Shown: positions 1 to 5,838 of the stretch, in pieces
Layout of the letters: the number at the start of each line of letters is the position of its first letter
Numbering within the stretch: the stretch's first letter is position 1
NCBI GenBank assembly: GCA_030740415.1
Contig: JASLXI010000040.1
Location: 1 to 7,111 of the forward strand
Length of the DNA: 7,111 nt
Direction of reading: 5' to 3'
Source: Dehalococcoidia bacterium
GTDB taxonomy: Bacteria; Chloroflexota; Dehalococcoidia; UBA2985
The notes under the pieces: model-generated
What the model was told of the DNA's origin: nothing
Database searches by the model: none
What the model saw: only the letters and a program-made list of their open reading frames with translations
Made by a program: the position numbers and the translations under genes

Positions 1-642
1 CATCCCCAGGACACCCTGGTCAATGCCCTTCTTACGCGGCTACCAGAACTCAGCCGAGCTGAGGAAGGCTTGAGGCCTGGAATTGTACACCGTCTAGACA
101 AGGACACCTCCGGCCTGATGGTGGTGGCGAAGAACCGCCGTGCCCATGAGAATGTTTCGAGACAGATAAAGGAACGAGAAATACGTAAAGTGTATATAGC
201 TTTAGCCACGGGATACCTTGAGCCAGCGGAGGGAACCATAAGGACCCACATCGGGAGAGACCCTCGGAACCGCAAGCGAATGGCCGTGGTGGATGGAGGA
301 AGGGAGGCGGAGACCTCCTACAGCTTACTGGAACGACTCCCAGGATATACACTAGTGGAGGCATTCCCAAGGACTGGAAGAACCCACCAGATACGAGTGC
401 ACTTCTCATCCCTGGGCTATCCATTGGCTGGAGATACCCTATACGGTGGGAAAAGCCCACGTCTTGGCCGTCAATTTCTCCACGCCCACGTCCTGGGGCT
501 TCGATTGCCCGCGACGGAAGAGTATATTGAGTTTAGCTCTCCATTGCCAGTGGACCTGGAGGCGGTTCTGGTCAAACTGCGTGGGAGTGAGACCGAGGTT
601 CTTGCCGAAAGGGCCTCTGGCCAACTTGCAGAGAGGTCCTGA
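1..642 (+). CDS. RluA-family 23S rRNA pseudouridine synthase (5' truncated by window)
   Basis: The frame is open from base 1 to the TGA at 640-642, giving 213 visible residues; the start lies outside the window. Enzymes of this family isomerise specific uridines of 23S rRNA (or tRNA) to pseudouridine in the cytoplasm. The signature HRLDKDTSGL is at visible residues 30-39, and the aspartate at 33 is the expected catalytic base. Further family blocks are 'GRTHQIRVHF' and 'GYPLAGDTLYGG' near visible residues 120-150. RluD-type proteins are about 320 residues, so roughly 100 N-terminal residues, usually including an S4 RNA-binding domain, are missing here. The RluA/C/D subtype cannot be set without the N-terminus, so no symbol is given. 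It ends 6 bases before gltX, so the two are probably co-transcribed, which fits a shared role in translation. Confidence 0.93.
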   Translation, partial: HPQDTLVNALLTRLPELSRAEEGLRPGIVHRLDKDTSGLMVVAKNRRAHENVSRQIKEREIRKVYIALATGYLEPAEGTIRTHIGRDPRNRKRMAVVDGGREAETSYSLLERLPGYTLVEAFPRTGRTHQIRVHFSSLGYPLAGDTLYGGKSPRLGRQFLHAHVLGLRLPATEEYIEFSSPLPVDLEAVLVKLRGSETEVLAERASGQLAERS

Positions 643-648
643 GAAAAC

Positions 649-2118
649 GTGGCAGACCAGGTCAGAGTCAGATATGCACCAAGTCCCACTGGCGAACCTC
701 ATGTGGGCAACATCCGTACAGCCCTTTTCAACTGGCTGTTCGCCAGGCATATGGGTGGGACGTTTATTGTCCGCATTGAGGACACTGACGTGGCTCGCCG
801 AGTGGACGGGGCCTTGGACGCCATCCTCGACGCTCTCAAATGGCTGGGGCTGGACTGGGACGAAGGCCCGGAGGTAGGAGGCAAATACGGCCCCTACGTC
901 CAGTCGCAACGCTTAGATTTGTACCAGGAAGCAGCTGATTCACTGTTAAGCAATGGGTATGCCTACCACTGCTATTGCTCACCCCAGAGGCTTCAGGAGA
1001 TGCGACAATGTCAAACAGACCGTAAACAGCCTCCTGGATACGACCGTCTATGCCGCGAGATCAGCGAAGAGAAGCGCGTCTCACGGGAAACCCAGGAAGT
1101 GTCCCGGGTAGTTCGGTTCAAGATGCCCCTTGAGGGTGAGACCACCTTCAATGATCTGATAAGAGGCGATATCACTTTTGCCCACCAGGCAATGGACGAC
1201 TTCGTAATCCTCAAATCGGACGGCTATCCGACTTACCATTTAGCCAACGTGGTGGACGACACCCGTATGCAGATATCTCATGTCATACGTGCCGACGAAT
1301 GGGTCTCGAGCACGCCCAAGCATGTGCTCCTGTACAATGCGCTTGAATATCAGACACCCATCTTTGCTCACCTTCCCATCATCCTTGGCCCGGACCGATC
1401 CAAACTGGGCAAGCGCCACGGCGCTGTGTCTGTGCTCCACTATAGGGACGAGGGGTTCCTCCCGGAGGCCGTGCTCAATTTCCTGGCGCTTCTGGGATGG
1501 TCTCTGGACGACCATACCGAGATAATCTCGCAGGCAGACCTGATAACGCACTTCTCCACAGAACGTATTGGGAAGGCTGGGGCCATCTTTGACCTGGAAA
1601 AGCTCACTTGGATGAATGGGATGTACATCAGACAGATGAGCAACAACGCCCTGGCACAGCGTGCAGTGAAGCTCTTGGAAGAGACGTTGCCTTCTGAGGT
1701 GCAGCGGCCTATATCAGAGGAGTATGTAGGCACCATAATGCCCCTGGTACAGGAACGACTTAAGACCTTGAGCGAGGTTACACAGCTGATGGACTTCTTC
1801 TTTCTGGAGGACATGGAATATTCAGCCGATCTCCTTATCCAATCGGGCATGGATAGCGATGGTACTGGCAATGCACTGGAAGCGGCGTTGCAGTGTGTAA
1901 CGGATTTGGAGACTTGGTCTGCAGAACACCTAGAGGGCGGGCTTAGACCACTGGCCGCGGAGCGGGGAGTAAAGACAGGCCAACTCTTCGGGACAATTCG
2001 TGTGGCGGTGACGGGGCGCAAGGTGGCACCGCCTTTATTCGAGACTATGGAAGTTCTGGGTCGGGACAGGTGCCTGACCAGGCTGAATGCAGCTGTTCGC
2101 CTTCTCGGCGATGGTTGA
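649..2118 (+). CDS. gltX: Glutamyl-tRNA synthetase
   Basis: This 489-residue protein has the usual length of a bacterial GluRS, a cytoplasmic class I aminoacyl-tRNA synthetase that charges tRNA-Glu with glutamate using ATP. The N-terminal 'RYAPSPTGEPHVGN' carries the HIGH-type motif as HVGN (residues 18-21). The second ATP-binding motif, KMSKS-like, reads KLGKR at 252-256. A zinc-site remnant is visible as C108, C110, Y131 and C135. The segment 'ADEWVSSTPKH' (about 215-224) is a family block in the catalytic domain. Residues from about 320 to the end form the helical anticodon-binding region and finish with the typical 'PPLFETMEVLGRDR' block. The start is GTG at 649; GAGAGG at 631-636 is a rather distant ribosome site (12 bases), inside the upstream gene. 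A second ATG-type start before the HVGN motif is not available. Whether it also mischarges tRNA-Gln (non-discriminating) cannot be read from the sequence. Confidence 0.97.
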   Translation: MADQVRVRYAPSPTGEPHVGNIRTALFNWLFARHMGGTFIVRIEDTDVARRVDGALDAILDALKWLGLDWDEGPEVGGKYGPYVQSQRLDLYQEAADSLLSNGYAYHCYCSPQRLQEMRQCQTDRKQPPGYDRLCREISEEKRVSRETQEVSRVVRFKMPLEGETTFNDLIRGDITFAHQAMDDFVILKSDGYPTYHLANVVDDTRMQISHVIRADEWVSSTPKHVLLYNALEYQTPIFAHLPIILGPDRSKLGKRHGAVSVLHYRDEGFLPEAVLNFLALLGWSLDDHTEIISQADLITHFSTERIGKAGAIFDLEKLTWMNGMYIRQMSNNALAQRAVKLLEETLPSEVQRPISEEYVGTIMPLVQERLKTLSEVTQLMDFFFLEDMEYSADLLIQSGMDSDGTGNALEAALQCVTDLETWSAEHLEGGLRPLAAERGVKTGQLFGTIRVAVTGRKVAPPLFETMEVLGRDRCLTRLNAAVRLLGDG

Positions 2119-2143
2119 CGAAGGGAATTGAGAGCCTTACACT
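2115..2143 (+). promoter_or_regulatory. Candidate sigma70 promoter for trxA
   Basis: TTGACG at 2115-2120 overlaps the gltX stop codon, and TACACT at 2138-2143 follows after exactly 17 bases. The hexamers match the consensus at 5/6 and 4/6. Transcription would begin near 2150, leaving about 100 bases of leader before trxA. The 133-base gap between gltX and trxA is long for an operon, which supports a separate promoter, but read-through from gltX is not excluded because no terminator is visible between them. Confidence 0.5.
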
Positions 2144-2251
2144 CCTCCTCATTAGTCTTTGCAAGACCACAGAGAATATTTGTACCCTTAAGGCACAAGT
2201 GGAATCTAAAGTAGTAGAAAATGTTATCGCTAAGCGCGAGGAGGAACTGAT

Positions 2252-2575
2252 ATGACCGCACCCAGGCACGTAACGGACAGTGATTTTGAGCAGGAGGTAC
2301 TGGAAGCCGAGACACCGGTATTGGTAGACTTCTGGGCCGAATGGTGTGCACCCTGCAAGATGGTCGCTCCCGTGTTGGATGATCTGGCCGATGAGTACGA
2401 TGGGAAGATAAAATTCACCAAAGTGGACGTTGACGTCAATCCTCAGACTGCTATGAAATATGGTATCAGAAGCATTCCCACGTTGCTTGTGTTCAAAGGA
2501 GGTAGTCCCATCGACCAGGTAGTGGGCGCCGTACCGAAGGCAGTGATCAAGAAGCGCCTAGACTCTGCGCTGTAG
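2252..2575 (+). CDS. trxA: Thioredoxin
   Basis: This 107-residue protein has the full length of a single-domain cytoplasmic thioredoxin, which reduces protein disulfides and is recharged by thioredoxin reductase. The redox site is WCAPC at residues 31-35, with alanine in place of the glycine of E. coli WCGPC; this variant is common outside Proteobacteria. The conserved 'VDFWAEWC' strand precedes it, 'KVDVDVNP' lies at 57-64, and the cis-proline loop is 'SIPT' with P76. No signal peptide or membrane anchor is present. The start at ATG 2252 is fixed by GAGGAGG at 2238-2244, 7 bases upstream. It probably has its own promoter over the end of gltX and ends at a strong terminator. Its position directly before selC may be chance, though thioredoxins do serve as electron donors for several selenoenzymes. 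Confidence 0.96.
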   Translation: MTAPRHVTDSDFEQEVLEAETPVLVDFWAEWCAPCKMVAPVLDDLADEYDGKIKFTKVDVDVNPQTAMKYGIRSIPTLLVFKGGSPIDQVVGAVPKAVIKKRLDSAL

Positions 2576-2591
2576 GAAGCGTCTCTAAGAG

Positions 2592-2631
2592 GCCTTTCCC
2601 GTTTTGAAGTAGGAGCGGGAGAGGCTTTTTT
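2592..2631 (+). terminator. Intrinsic terminator after trxA
   Basis: GCCTTTCCCG (2592-2601) pairs with CGGGAGAGGC (2616-2625) over 10 positions with one G-U pair, and six T residues follow at 2626-2631. An outer arm GTCTCT (2581-2586) can also pair with AGAGAC (2636-2641), which would enclose the T tract. The hairpin begins 17 bases after the trxA stop and separates trxA from selC. Confidence 0.88.
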
Positions 2632-2650
2632 ATTAAGAGACTCAGATCCC

Positions 2651-2748
2651 GGGAGTGGATGGGCTCTGGTGGGCTTCGCGGACTTCAAATCCGTTGGTGG
2701 GCGCCCTACGGCGTCTACGGTGGGTTCGACTCCCTCCCACTCCCGCCA
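2651..2748 (+). tRNA. selC: tRNA-Sec (anticodon TCA), selenocysteine tRNA
   Basis: The 98 bases fold as a bacterial selenocysteine tRNA. The acceptor is 8 perfect pairs (2651-2658 with 2737-2744), longer than the 7 of ordinary tRNAs. The D stem is 6 pairs (2661-2666 with 2671-2676, three of them G-U) closed by a 4-base loop TGGT. The anticodon stem is 2678-2682 with 2690-2694, around the loop CTTCAAA with anticodon TCA at 2685-2687. The variable arm is 9 pairs (2697-2705 with 2710-2718) with the loop CTAC. The T loop is TTCGACT (2725-2731), the discriminator base is G2745, and CCA is encoded at 2746-2748. The anticodon region and T loop match E. coli selC as I remember it. The T stem (2720-2724 with 2732-2736) has one T-T mismatch at 2721/2735. 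It is charged with serine, converted to selenocysteine by SelA, and brought by SelB to UGA codons that have a SECIS hairpin. A weak promoter may lie within the preceding terminator (TTGAAG 2604-2609, TTTTAT 2628-2633, spacing 18). Confidence 0.96.
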
Positions 2749-2896
2749 ATTCTTTGAAACGGGTGATTGCGTGTCTGGCGGACATCTGTGTGGCCACGTT
2801 ACAGAGCCATGCCCCGTGACGGGAGTCGAGCGTACAGGTGCACGCGTGCTACTGGTCGGTTCTCGTGAGTGCGTGGCGCTTGAAAGGCCCTATGGT

Positions 2897-2910
2897 TGAT
2901 TGTGCAATCA
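2897..2910. promoter_or_regulatory. 14-bp palindrome, operator-like
   Basis: TGATTG (2897-2902) and CAATCA (2905-2910) are perfect inverted repeats separated by TG. The palindrome abuts the ribosome binding site AGGAGG (2910-2915) of the short reading frame at 2922, a position where a bound dimeric protein or an RNA hairpin could block translation. No regulator is known for it; the function is inference from position only. Confidence 0.35.
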
Positions 2911-2921
2911 GGAGGCAGATA

Positions 2922-2963
2922 ATGCCATCGAAAGTCCAACTGCTTAAGGGCACTCCTACCTAG
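2922..2963 (+). CDS. 13-codon short ORF with strong ribosome binding site
   Basis: ATG at 2922 sits 6 bases after a perfect AGGAGG (2910-2915) and opens a frame of 13 codons (MPSKVQLLKGTPT) ending at TAG 2961-2963. The initiation site is the best in this stretch, yet the product is tiny and unlike any family I recognise. It may be a leader or regulatory peptide, or the intact start of a gene whose body has been lost. The sequence after the TAG in the same frame does not look like protein and meets a further TGA before the transporter gene. No promoter of quality is visible just upstream. Confidence 0.3.
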   Translation: MPSKVQLLKGTPT

Positions 2964-3041
2964 GGAGGTTTTCCTCTTTCCGATTCATACAGGCCTCCCG
3001 GATGTCGCACGGTAGTTTTCACTGGTCCTAGGATCCCCTGA

Positions 3042-3068
3042 AAGTATGAGATTGGTATCTATATACTT
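3042..3068. other. Nested hairpin in the 3' flank of the transporter gene
   Basis: AAGTAT (3042-3047) pairs with ATACTT (3063-3068), and inside it AGAT (3049-3052) pairs with ATCT (3057-3060) around TGGT. It lies about 20 bases past the stop of the minus-strand transporter. It is AT-rich and is not followed by a T tract on either strand, so it is at best a weak terminator or an mRNA-end stabiliser. Confidence 0.3.
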
Positions 3069-3088
3069 CTGGGATTCCTTTCATAGTT

Positions 3089-4378
3089 TCATAGGTGATC
3101 GCTCGCCCTAGTTGTGGACCGCCTCATCACGTATGTGTAGGTTGCCAGCGTAGCAACCAGGATGGCGGCAGCTCCGGAGTACAAAGTAGATAGCCCGACA
3201 GCTGAGACTGCAACAAACCCCAACAGAGGGCCACTGGCAGACCCCAGATCGGCCCATGTCGTATATCTGCCCAACACTTGTGCTCTGAGGTCGTGGGGAG
3301 CAAGGTCGCCAGCAGAAGCGTCAAGAGATACTGATATGGCTGTACCTGCTAGGAACAGAACCGGCAGAGCAGCAATGGGGAGTGCTACCACAGGTGAATA
3401 GGCGAGCAGCAGCAGCAGGCCAATAGAGGCAGGTGTAGCGATGTAGACCATTACTTGCCTTCCCAGCCGATCGGAAATATGGCCCAAGAGGACTGCCATA
3501 AGGTCGGTCAGGAAGCGACCTCCTAGCAATAGGCCTGTTATAGTAGTTACTCCCAGGGTAATTCCACCAAGCTGAACCTCGTCGCCCAGGTGACTCTGCA
3601 AGTAGAACCCAAGAGTTGCACCAACAAGCCCCTGTGCAGCAAGACCGTTAGCAAATTTGGTCAGCCCTACAATGAGGAGAGGGAGTCTAAGGTTGTGGTT
3701 CTCAGGAGGCAATTCCGCCACGGTGAGCTTCCAGAACAATCTTTGCCAGTTCGTTCTGGCCCAATAGGTAGTGGTTGATTTTGACCGTTGTTGACCTAGC
3801 TTGGTGGCAAAGGATTGCGGTGATGAGATTCTTGCTCCTGAGAGCATTGGCACCATAAGCAGGCCGAATGCTGAGGCAGCAGAGAATAAGAGGAAAGTCG
3901 TCCGATGGCCGATAGTGTCGGTGAGCATACTCCCCAGAACCACGCCAATCAGGCTCCCTGTGCGCCAGACGGAGTTGAACACTCCGATAAGCATACCTCG
4001 GTTGCGATCGGTGCTCTCATCAAGCACTGTAAGCAATCCACCCAAGCGAAGGAATGAGAAACATATACCCCATAGGATACGGGCGAGCAGCAGAGGCCAC
4101 AGGCCCCGGCTTAATCCGTATATAGAGGTAGATATCACAGTACCCAGAACCGCCATGGTCAGTGGCACTCTCAGTCCAATGCGGTCGTAAACCCATGCGG
4201 CCCAGGTGTTCGAGATAAGACGAATGTAGCGATTCGCGCTGAGTATTACGCCTACGAATCCGACCTTTAGGCCAAAAGAATTAACATTGGCCGGAAGAAC
4301 CGAGTACAGGAGGGAGTCTCCAAAAAGGCAAAATCCCACGAGCATTGAAACCAGTAAGACCCTACGAGGTATATTCAC
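3089..4378 (-). CDS. Major facilitator superfamily (MFS) transporter
   Basis: This 429-residue protein is strongly hydrophobic throughout and fits a 12-helix MFS permease of the cytoplasmic membrane, which moves small solutes using an ion gradient. The first half carries a degenerate motif A, 'AWVYDRIGLRVPL' (residues 61-73), between helices 2 and 3. An arginine in helix 4 ('LLLARILWG', R100) matches motif B. A hydrophilic central loop lies at about 181-230. The second half has a canonical motif A, 'GHISDRLGRQ' (299-308). Substrate cannot be predicted; drug or metabolite efflux is the usual guess for such proteins but is not shown here. The start is GTG at 4378-4376, because an in-frame TAG lies just upstream. 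The only ribosome-site candidate (AGGGAG) is about 14 bases away, so initiation looks weak. It is transcribed alone, converging on the trxA-selC block, with no clear promoter or local regulator. Confidence 0.92.
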   Translation of the reverse strand: MNIPRRVLLVSMLVGFCLFGDSLLYSVLPANVNSFGLKVGFVGVILSANRYIRLISNTWAAWVYDRIGLRVPLTMAVLGTVISTSIYGLSRGLWPLLLARILWGICFSFLRLGGLLTVLDESTDRNRGMLIGVFNSVWRTGSLIGVVLGSMLTDTIGHRTTFLLFSAASAFGLLMVPMLSGARISSPQSFATKLGQQRSKSTTTYWARTNWQRLFWKLTVAELPPENHNLRLPLLIVGLTKFANGLAAQGLVGATLGFYLQSHLGDEVQLGGITLGVTTITGLLLGGRFLTDLMAVLLGHISDRLGRQVMVYIATPASIGLLLLLAYSPVVALPIAALPVLFLAGTAISVSLDASAGDLAPHDLRAQVLGRYTTWADLGSASGPLLGFVAVSAVGLSTLYSGAAAILVATLATYTYVMRRSTTRASDHL

Positions 4379-5122
4379 GTTATTGAGGTGTGCTCCCTAA
4401 CAGGAGATACCCGAGAATGAACTTGGGGCCACCCAATCAGAGTACGGCGCAATTTAAGTTGTGTCCAGCACTAAGACCGGCAAGGCGCCTATGCCAGCAC
4501 GAAGAATGACAGGTTGGAGTTTCATAACACAGGATACCCGCATCTCGGGGGCATACCATGTTTGCCAAACCTCTGGGCTCCACATACCCCGCGGTAGTTT
4601 TTGGAATCTTCAGAACCCTAGGCTATCATCCGTCGCAAGCTCTTGTATTCGACAGTAATGCAAAACACCGTAGGTCCCTGCATCCACAGGATGTGAGGTT
4701 GAGGCTGCGAAAATGGCACGACTCAGGCCCCGGAACATTGCCCCAAGATTCATTAGGCCATTGCTCAACAGAGCTTTTCCGAGGCCATTATACAATGGGA
4801 TTGTCCTGAGTGGCCAAAACAAAAGCAAGGCTAGAATCGAGAGCAAATCTGGAAATCGAGGTGCTGAGACTCAAAGCCAAGTTAATACCAAGGTCACTCA
4901 GGACATTTCTAGTATCCTTTGGGTTTCAGGCAGCCACGCCTCTCAGTGACCCTGTCCTGGGTTCGACATGCGAAAGGATGGACACCACGCTACTTCCGCC
5001 GCCACAGAGGGGTCCATCTCCCGTGTGTAAAGAGAATGAGCACACCTTGAAAAACCTCAGCCTGCCCTACGAGTTCTCATGGCGAAGGCTAATGTTTGGG
5101 TAATGCGCTTAATGGGTCTCAG
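4379..5122. other. About 740 bases with no convincing gene
   Basis: Several short frames exist on both strands (for example + 4558-4809, + 4810-5103 and - 4454-4846), but none has a ribosome binding site or recognisable family residues, and they overlap one another on opposite strands. The stretch could hold decayed gene remains or a regulatory or structured RNA. The one clear structural element is the interleaved inverted repeat at 4892-4959. Confidence 0.55.
4892..4959. repeat. Two interleaved 7-bp inverted repeats
   Basis: GGTCACT (4892-4898) is complementary to AGTGACC (4945-4951), and the directly adjacent CAGGACA (4899-4905) is complementary to TGTCCTG (4953-4959). The order is a-b-a'-b', so the two pairings cannot nest. 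They would form either a pseudoknot or two mutually exclusive hairpins if transcribed. No function is known. Confidence 0.45.
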
Positions 5123-5131
5123 TGATATAAT
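5123..5131 (+). promoter_or_regulatory. Extended -10 promoter for the 74-residue membrane protein
   Basis: TGATATAAT at 5123-5131 is a perfect extended -10 element (TGnTATAAT). No -35 hexamer stands at the right distance, which extended -10 promoters tolerate. Transcription would begin near 5138, about 80 bases before the ATG at 5217. Confidence 0.5.
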
Positions 5132-5216
5132 CGCGTCCAATATCCGGCACACTGCTGGGCATGCCATTCTCAGATAGGAGACAACGAGATACTCTCATTC
5201 CTGCCTCAATGCTGCT

Positions 5217-5441
5217 ATGACACTGACCGGTGCTGAACTGATTGCTGCCGCAACTGCCGGGTGGGGACTCTTGTCTGCATTGCTAACCTTGGCACTAAAA
5301 GAGCCCTCCAGAGATGCTTCGCTGTATCCATTTATTGCTGCGGTAGCGTGCTTCTTCCTGGCCGTTCCCCCGGCCAGCTACTTCAGCGGTGCCTTGTTCC
5401 TGGGGAGCTCTGTGATTGCCATTTTCTTGTATAGGGATTAA
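5217..5441 (+). CDS. Small hypothetical membrane protein (74 aa)
   Basis: The product is hydrophobic, with three likely membrane segments at about residues 7-27, 37-54 and 55-72. A short polar stretch, 'KEPSRDAS', separates the first two, and the tail is 'LYRD'. I do not recognise a family. The reading frame is supported by the membrane-protein composition and the extended -10 element upstream. There is no convincing Shine-Dalgarno site before ATG 5217. An overlapping ATG at 5209 reads only ATG CTG CTA TGA, its stop overlapping the start at 5217. It is the first of three very small same-strand genes, each with its own promoter, so the cluster is not a simple operon. Function is unknown. Confidence 0.55.
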   Translation: MTLTGAELIAAATAGWGLLSALLTLALKEPSRDASLYPFIAAVACFFLAVPPASYFSGALFLGSSVIAIFLYRD

Positions 5442-5511
5442 TAGGAACACAATAGGGCATGCATCCTGTGGCGCGAGTCGTGCAAGGCAATTTCCTTCCT
5501 GCTGAAGTTCG

Positions 5512-5520
5512 TGGTATGCT
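5512..5520 (+). promoter_or_regulatory. Extended -10 element placed for a leaderless transcript
   Basis: TGGTATGCT at 5512-5520 resembles an extended -10 site (TATGCT, 4/6 to TATAAT, with upstream TG). Its last base is 6 bases before ATG 5527, so transcription would start at or next to the A of the start codon. The -35 region (TTCCTT at 5492-5497) is poor. Confidence 0.42.
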
Positions 5521-5526
5521 TTAGGT

Positions 5527-5712
5527 ATGGGAGATGTGATATTGAATATAGGCCTTGCCGCTGTGGCTGGTATAATTACGTGGCTTTCGATCTATTACTG
5601 TCCACCCTCAGTCGCCTCCATTATCGACAGGACACTATACAGAATAACCGCGCCTCTCAGGTGGATTCTTCGACCCTTCCTTCGTTTCATGGACATTACT
5701 GACCGAGATTAG
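5527..5712 (+). CDS. Small hypothetical membrane protein (61 aa), probably leaderless
   Basis: One membrane segment lies at about residues 4-24. It is followed by a basic, partly amphipathic tail rich in arginine (R35, R39, R45, R49, R53) that ends in acidic residues (DITDRD). This N-out/C-in anchor with a positive, membrane-hugging tail is typical of unnamed small bacterial membrane proteins; I recognise no family. There is no usable Shine-Dalgarno site before ATG 5527. Instead a -10 element stands six bases upstream, which would make the mRNA leaderless. An overlapping frame at 5511-5702 is less likely because it lacks a coherent composition. It lies between another small membrane protein gene and a helix-turn-helix gene. 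The 10-mer GGCATGCATC occurs on both sides of it (5456-5465 and 5726-5735). Confidence 0.5.
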   Translation: MGDVILNIGLAAVAGIITWLSIYYCPPSVASIIDRTLYRITAPLRWILRPFLRFMDITDRD

Positions 5713-5770
5713 TCTTTCGGCCCACGGCATGCATCTATCGGCTTATTTTGCCTCACTCTGTGTTCCTCGC

Positions 5771-5799
5771 TTGCCACAGGAGAACATCTGTGCTATTAT
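5771..5799 (+). promoter_or_regulatory. Strong sigma70 promoter for the helix-turn-helix gene
   Basis: TTGCCA (5771-5776) and TATTAT (5794-5799) are separated by exactly 17 bases, and TG at 5791-5792 adds an extended -10. Each hexamer matches the consensus at 5/6. Transcription would begin near 5806, about 33 bases before ATG 5839. This is the best promoter in the window. Confidence 0.72.
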
Positions 5800-5838
5800 G
5801 TTCGGGCAATATTCCATCCGAGGTTGGGAGGACTAACA

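Larger units (their letters stand above)
2749..3088. other. 340-base gap between selC and the transporter, no ordinary gene
   Basis: No frame here resembles a protein family. The frame spanning 2669-2899 runs through the tRNA and is not credible. The recognisable elements are a palindrome (2897-2910), a strong ribosome binding site with a 13-codon reading frame (2922-2963), an imperfect palindrome CCTACCTAGGGAGG at about 2954-2967, and a nested hairpin (3042-3068). Confidence 0.6.

Noticed and set aside
1440..2351. 303-codon minus-strand frame opposite gltX and trxA
   Set aside because: It is the antisense shadow of gltX, with arginine/serine-rich composition and no domain.
2669..2899. Open frame of 76 codons on the + strand
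   Set aside because: It begins inside the tRNA-Sec gene and has no ribosome site or family character.
3590..4190. Plus-strand frames within the transporter gene
   Set aside because: They are antisense to a clear MFS gene and have no membrane or family character of their own.
4957..4967. TGGGTTCGAC, the same 10 bases as in the tRNA-Sec T arm (2721-2730), as a possible tRNA fragment or attachment site
   Set aside because: The match ends after 10 bases, the flanks do not form a T stem or acceptor, and the tRNA 3' end is not repeated. It is a common T-loop-like word.
4810..5103. 97-codon + strand frame with a charged, possibly coiled N-terminal part
   Set aside because: GTG start without a ribosome site, low-complexity proline/serine stretch later on, and no recognisable family. 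It overlaps another weak frame.
5209..5220. ATG CTG CTA TGA minigene overlapping the start of the 74-residue gene
   Set aside because: Three codons without a ribosome site can arise by chance. It is noted only because its stop overlaps the next start.
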